This document shows, one piece after another, positions 6,019-7,731 of a stretch of 7,731 bases of DNA. Source of the stretch: JBKHJZ01 sp046537875 (GTDB taxonomy: Bacteria; Actinomycetota; Acidimicrobiia; Acidimicrobiales; VFJN01). The DNA lies in the NCBI GenBank assembly GCA_046537875.1, contig JBKHJZ010000152.1, positions 1 through 7,731 of the forward strand. The letters run 5' to 3'. The first letter of the stretch is position 1; each line of letters starts with the position of its first letter. Made by a program: the position numbers and the translations under genes. The notes below the pieces were generated by a model. It searched no databases. It saw only the letters and a list, made by a program, of their open reading frames with translations, and was not told the origin of the DNA.

Positions 6019-6076
6019 GGCCCTGGCGCGACGGCCTCGTGAGAGCGGTCACGTGCCCTCGCGCGGCGGGCGCCGA

Positions 6077-6146
6077 GGGCCGGTGGGTGTGTGTCGTGGC
6101 CGGGTGCGATGGGCCGGTGGGTGCGTCTAGCCGCCCGGGCCACCGG
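6077..6146. repeat. Direct repeat and hairpin downstream of the glycosyltransferase gene
   Basis: GGGCCGGTGGGTG occurs exactly at 6077-6089 and 6111-6123, 34 bp apart; the match runs 15 of 16 bases if extended. CCGGTGG in the second copy (6114-6120) is also complementary to CCACCGG at 6140-6146, directly beyond the glycosyltransferase stop codon on the minus strand, giving a 7-bp stem with a 19-nt loop. This is within the longest non-coding gap of the window (142 bp). The hairpin may end the glycosyltransferase transcript, although there is no T-run; the repeats could be protein-binding sites upstream of rmd. Function is not shown by sequence. Confidence 0.5.
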
Positions 6147-7280
6147 TCACCCGATCGGACCGGCCCGGTCGGCGCGCTCGCCTGCGACGCGTTCGGCCAG
6201 CGCCACGAACCGCTCGGCGGTCACATCCCAGCGGTAGGTGGCAGCCACCGCCCGACCGCGTGCAACCAGCGAGCGCCGGTGCTCCTCGTCGCGGAGGGCG
6301 CGGTCGAGCGCGGCCGCGAGGGCGGCCGTGTCGCCCGGCGGGACCAGGTCGGCACCGTCGCGGCAGACCTCGGGCAGCGAGCCGGCGCTGGTGGCCACGA
6401 CCGGGACGCCGGCGGTCATCGCCTCGAGCGGCGGGAACCCGAAGCCCTCGTAGATCGACGGGTAGGCGTACACGGTGGCGCCCCGCAGGAGGGCCTCGCG
6501 GTCGGGGTCGCTCACCCAGCCGAGTCGCACCACCCGGGCCGCGTGGTGCGCCGCGTCGATCGCGTCACCCAGTGCCTCGGCACCCCAGCCGTCGGCACCG
6601 GCGATGACGAGCCGGACATCGGGGTGCCGGGCCGCGACCTCGTCGAACGCCTGCACCAGGCGTGGCAGGTCCTTGCGGGGCTCGACCGTGCCGACCGCCA
6701 AGACGTAGCGGTCGGTCCCGGCGAGCCGGCGCCCGGGGGCCGGCTCGCCGGGCGGCGTCACCCGGACGCCCGGCGGGATGGTCACGACCCGCTCCGGGTC
6801 CGCACCGAAGTGCTCGATGACCTCGGTGCGGACGAAGTCCGAGGGTGTGTGCACCCAGGCGCCCCGGGCGAGGGCGCGCCGGATCAGCCGGGGGTACGCG
6901 AGGGCGCTCGGGGTCGCGAGCCGGGGGAAGCGCACGAAGCTCAGGTCGTGGACGGTCACGAGCGCACCGGCCCGGGTGGGGGGCACGACGAAGTTGGGCC
7001 CGAACACCACGTCGTGCCGGCCGATCCAGCGGTCGACCAGCGGGTGGTCGCTGCGTGACCAGGCGGCGCGCAGCGGCCGGGCGGGCAGCGGCCGATCCAC
7101 CACCCGCACTCCCGGGGGCGCGGCGTCGCGGAGCGCCCCGCGGCCCCGCCACGTCACGGCGAATCCCGTGACGCACAGGTCCTCCCGGCTCGCGAGGCGG
7201 GCGGTCAGCTCGTGGGCGAGCACACCGACACCGGTGCGCGGCGTGAGCAGCGATGTCAGGTCGACCGCCAGTCGCAGCAC
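6147..7280 (-). CDS. GT4-family glycosyltransferase (GT-B fold)
   Basis: This 377-residue retaining glycosyltransferase should transfer a sugar from a nucleotide donor (plausibly GDP-mannose or GDP-rhamnose) to a growing glycan on the cytoplasmic face. The N-terminal acceptor half begins LAVDLTSLLTPRTGVG (4-19), with the Gly-rich loop of GT-B enzymes, and contains TVHDLSF at 109-115. The C-terminal donor half has VGTVEPRKDLPRLVQAF at 196-212 (Arg202/Lys203 phosphate contacts). EGFGFPPLE at 278-286 supplies the EX7E glutamates, followed by GVPVVAT at 291-297. No signal peptide or membrane helix is seen. The GTG start at 7280 lies 9 bp after the stop of the preceding gene and has no clear Shine-Dalgarno sequence, so it probably depends on coupling. 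Donor and acceptor cannot be read from sequence; a mannosyl- or rhamnosyltransferase is suggested only by the neighbours. Confidence 0.9.
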   Translation of the reverse strand: MLRLAVDLTSLLTPRTGVGVLAHELTARLASREDLCVTGFAVTWRGRGALRDAAPPGVRVVDRPLPARPLRAAWSRSDHPLVDRWIGRHDVVFGPNFVVPPTRAGALVTVHDLSFVRFPRLATPSALAYPRLIRRALARGAWVHTPSDFVRTEVIEHFGADPERVVTIPPGVRVTPPGEPAPGRRLAGTDRYVLAVGTVEPRKDLPRLVQAFDEVAARHPDVRLVIAGADGWGAEALGDAIDAAHHAARVVRLGWVSDPDREALLRGATVYAYPSIYEGFGFPPLEAMTAGVPVVATSAGSLPEVCRDGADLVPPGDTAALAAALDRALRDEEHRRSLVARGRAVAATYRWDVTAERFVALAERVAGERADRAGPIG

Positions 7281-7289
7281 GGGATGCGC

Positions 7290-7655
7290 TCAGGTCCGGT
7301 CGGCGGCGGAGGGGGCGCCGAGCGCCGCCTTGGCCGTGGCGAGCGCCACGTCGCGGGCCGAACGGGCCGCGGTCAGGGCCTGACGCACGACCGCGCGGGC
7401 GGGTTCCGCCACCGGTGGCTCGAGCGACTCGAGGGCCTCGCTCACCCGGCCGTCGATGGTCGCGTCGACGGCCTCGAAGGTCTCGTCCAGGGTGGCGACC
7501 CGCTCGCCGAGGCGGGCGCGGGCGTCGCCGACCGCGCGGGCCAGCTCGCGCCGCTGAACCTGCAGGTGCTGCACCCCGAGGACCCCCAGGCCGACCGCCG
7601 TGTAGAGCGCCTCGCCGGCACGGTGGGCGACGTCGTCGCGGGAGATCCCTGCCAT
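7290..7655 (-). CDS. Small helical protein of unknown function
   Basis: I do not recognise this 121-residue protein. It is Ala/Arg/Glu-rich and almost free of helix breakers except for Pro-Pro at about 79-80. A short mildly hydrophobic stretch at about 17-30 (LYTAVGLGVLGVQH) is followed by a charged helical region at about 31-75 with heptad-like spacing, then a second Ala-rich helix at about 84-112. The pattern resembles phasin-like or other amphipathic coiled-coil proteins that bind membranes or granules, but that is structural resemblance only. The hydrophobic stretch is short for a membrane span. The ATG at 7655 has no Shine-Dalgarno sequence and may be leaderless. The gene ends 9 bp before the glycosyltransferase start, so the two are probably co-transcribed. 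Codon use matches the neighbours (strong G/C at third positions), which supports a real gene. Confidence 0.78.
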   Translation of the reverse strand: MAGISRDDVAHRAGEALYTAVGLGVLGVQHLQVQRRELARAVGDARARLGERVATLDETFEAVDATIDGRVSEALESLEPPVAEPARAVVRQALTAARSARDVALATAKAALGAPSAADRT

Positions 7656-7664
7656 GTCGCGCGG

Positions 7665-7692
7665 ACCCTACACCGGCCGGCGCTTGGCCGGT
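7665..7692 (-). promoter_or_regulatory. Possible leaderless promoter with inverted repeat
   Basis: The minus strand reads TAGGGT at 7665-7670, ending nine bases before the ATG at 7655, a spacing that fits a -10 element of a leaderless transcript. Immediately upstream is a 7-bp inverted repeat, ACCGGCC (7672-7678) and GGCCGGT (7686-7692), separated by 7 nt. It would overlap the -10/-35 spacer and could be an operator. No clear -35 is visible. The remaining bases to the window end show nothing I can identify. Confidence 0.35.
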
Positions 7693-7731
7693 CCCGGTCC
7701 TCCGGCGATGGTCGGGCTATGGGGGTGGGTC

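Noticed and set aside
4250..6019. 589-codon + strand open frame opposite gmd and rmd
   Set aside because: It runs antisense to two clearly assigned SDR genes and across their spacer. Its His/Val/Gly/Asp/Arg-rich product is typical of the antisense frame of GC-rich codons.
7708..7731. Possible divergent + strand gene start (ATG at 7708 or 7719) at the right edge
   Set aside because: Only eight or four codons are visible, with no Shine-Dalgarno sequence at a sensible distance.
1..7731. tRNA, rRNA, CRISPR array, insertion sequence, prophage or toxin-antitoxin genes
   Set aside because: I looked for these on both strands and saw no cloverleaf, repeat-spacer series, transposase motif or paired terminal repeats.

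Overview
The window is very GC-rich (well over 70% by eye), with tightly packed genes, GTG starts and 4-bp stop/start overlaps. It carries coenzyme F420 genes and a galE of the mycobacterial GalE1 type. Together these point to an actinobacterium (Actinomycetota), possibly an acidimicrobial or related lineage; the class-level placement is inference. I see no tRNA, rRNA, CRISPR array, insertion sequence or phage gene. No stretch longer than 142 bp lacks a gene.

Layout. The left edge (2-82, +) looks like the Gly/Asp/Ser/Thr-rich tail of an upstream gene, whose stop codon directly abuts the next start. Two + strand genes follow with a GTGA overlap: a sugar-nucleotide pyrophosphorylase, probably mannose-1-phosphate guanylyltransferase (83-1090), and a GalE-type UDP-glucose 4-epimerase (1087-2037). 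They converge, across a 137-bp spacer with an imperfect direct repeat and small hairpins, on a long minus-strand block. In its transcription order (right to left) that block holds a small helical protein of unknown function (7655-7290), a GT4 glycosyltransferase (7280-6147), a GDP-4-keto-6-deoxymannose reductase-like SDR (6004-5099), GDP-mannose 4,6-dehydratase (4996-4013), FbiA/CofD (4016-3042) and a single-domain CofE (2903-2175).

How the genes fit together. The pyrophosphorylase can make GDP-mannose, Gmd dehydrates it to GDP-4-keto-6-deoxymannose, and the Rmd-like enzyme reduces this to GDP-D-rhamnose. GalE can supply galactose, and the GT4 enzyme can transfer a sugar to a glycan. This is a cell-surface polysaccharide module. 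FbiA and CofE belong to a different pathway: FbiA joins the phospho-linker to the deazaflavin Fo, and CofE adds glutamates to give F420. The two pathways are physically joined, because the gmd stop codon and the fbiA start codon overlap.

Points of most interest are the gmd-fbiA overlap, the lack of the usual FbiB C-terminal flavin domain on CofE, a perfect 10-bp hairpin between fbiA and cofE, two possible leaderless promoters, and the unrecognised 121-residue protein. Nothing here shows clearly a wholly new system. It reads as an ordinary sugar-nucleotide/F420 region with some unusual organisation.
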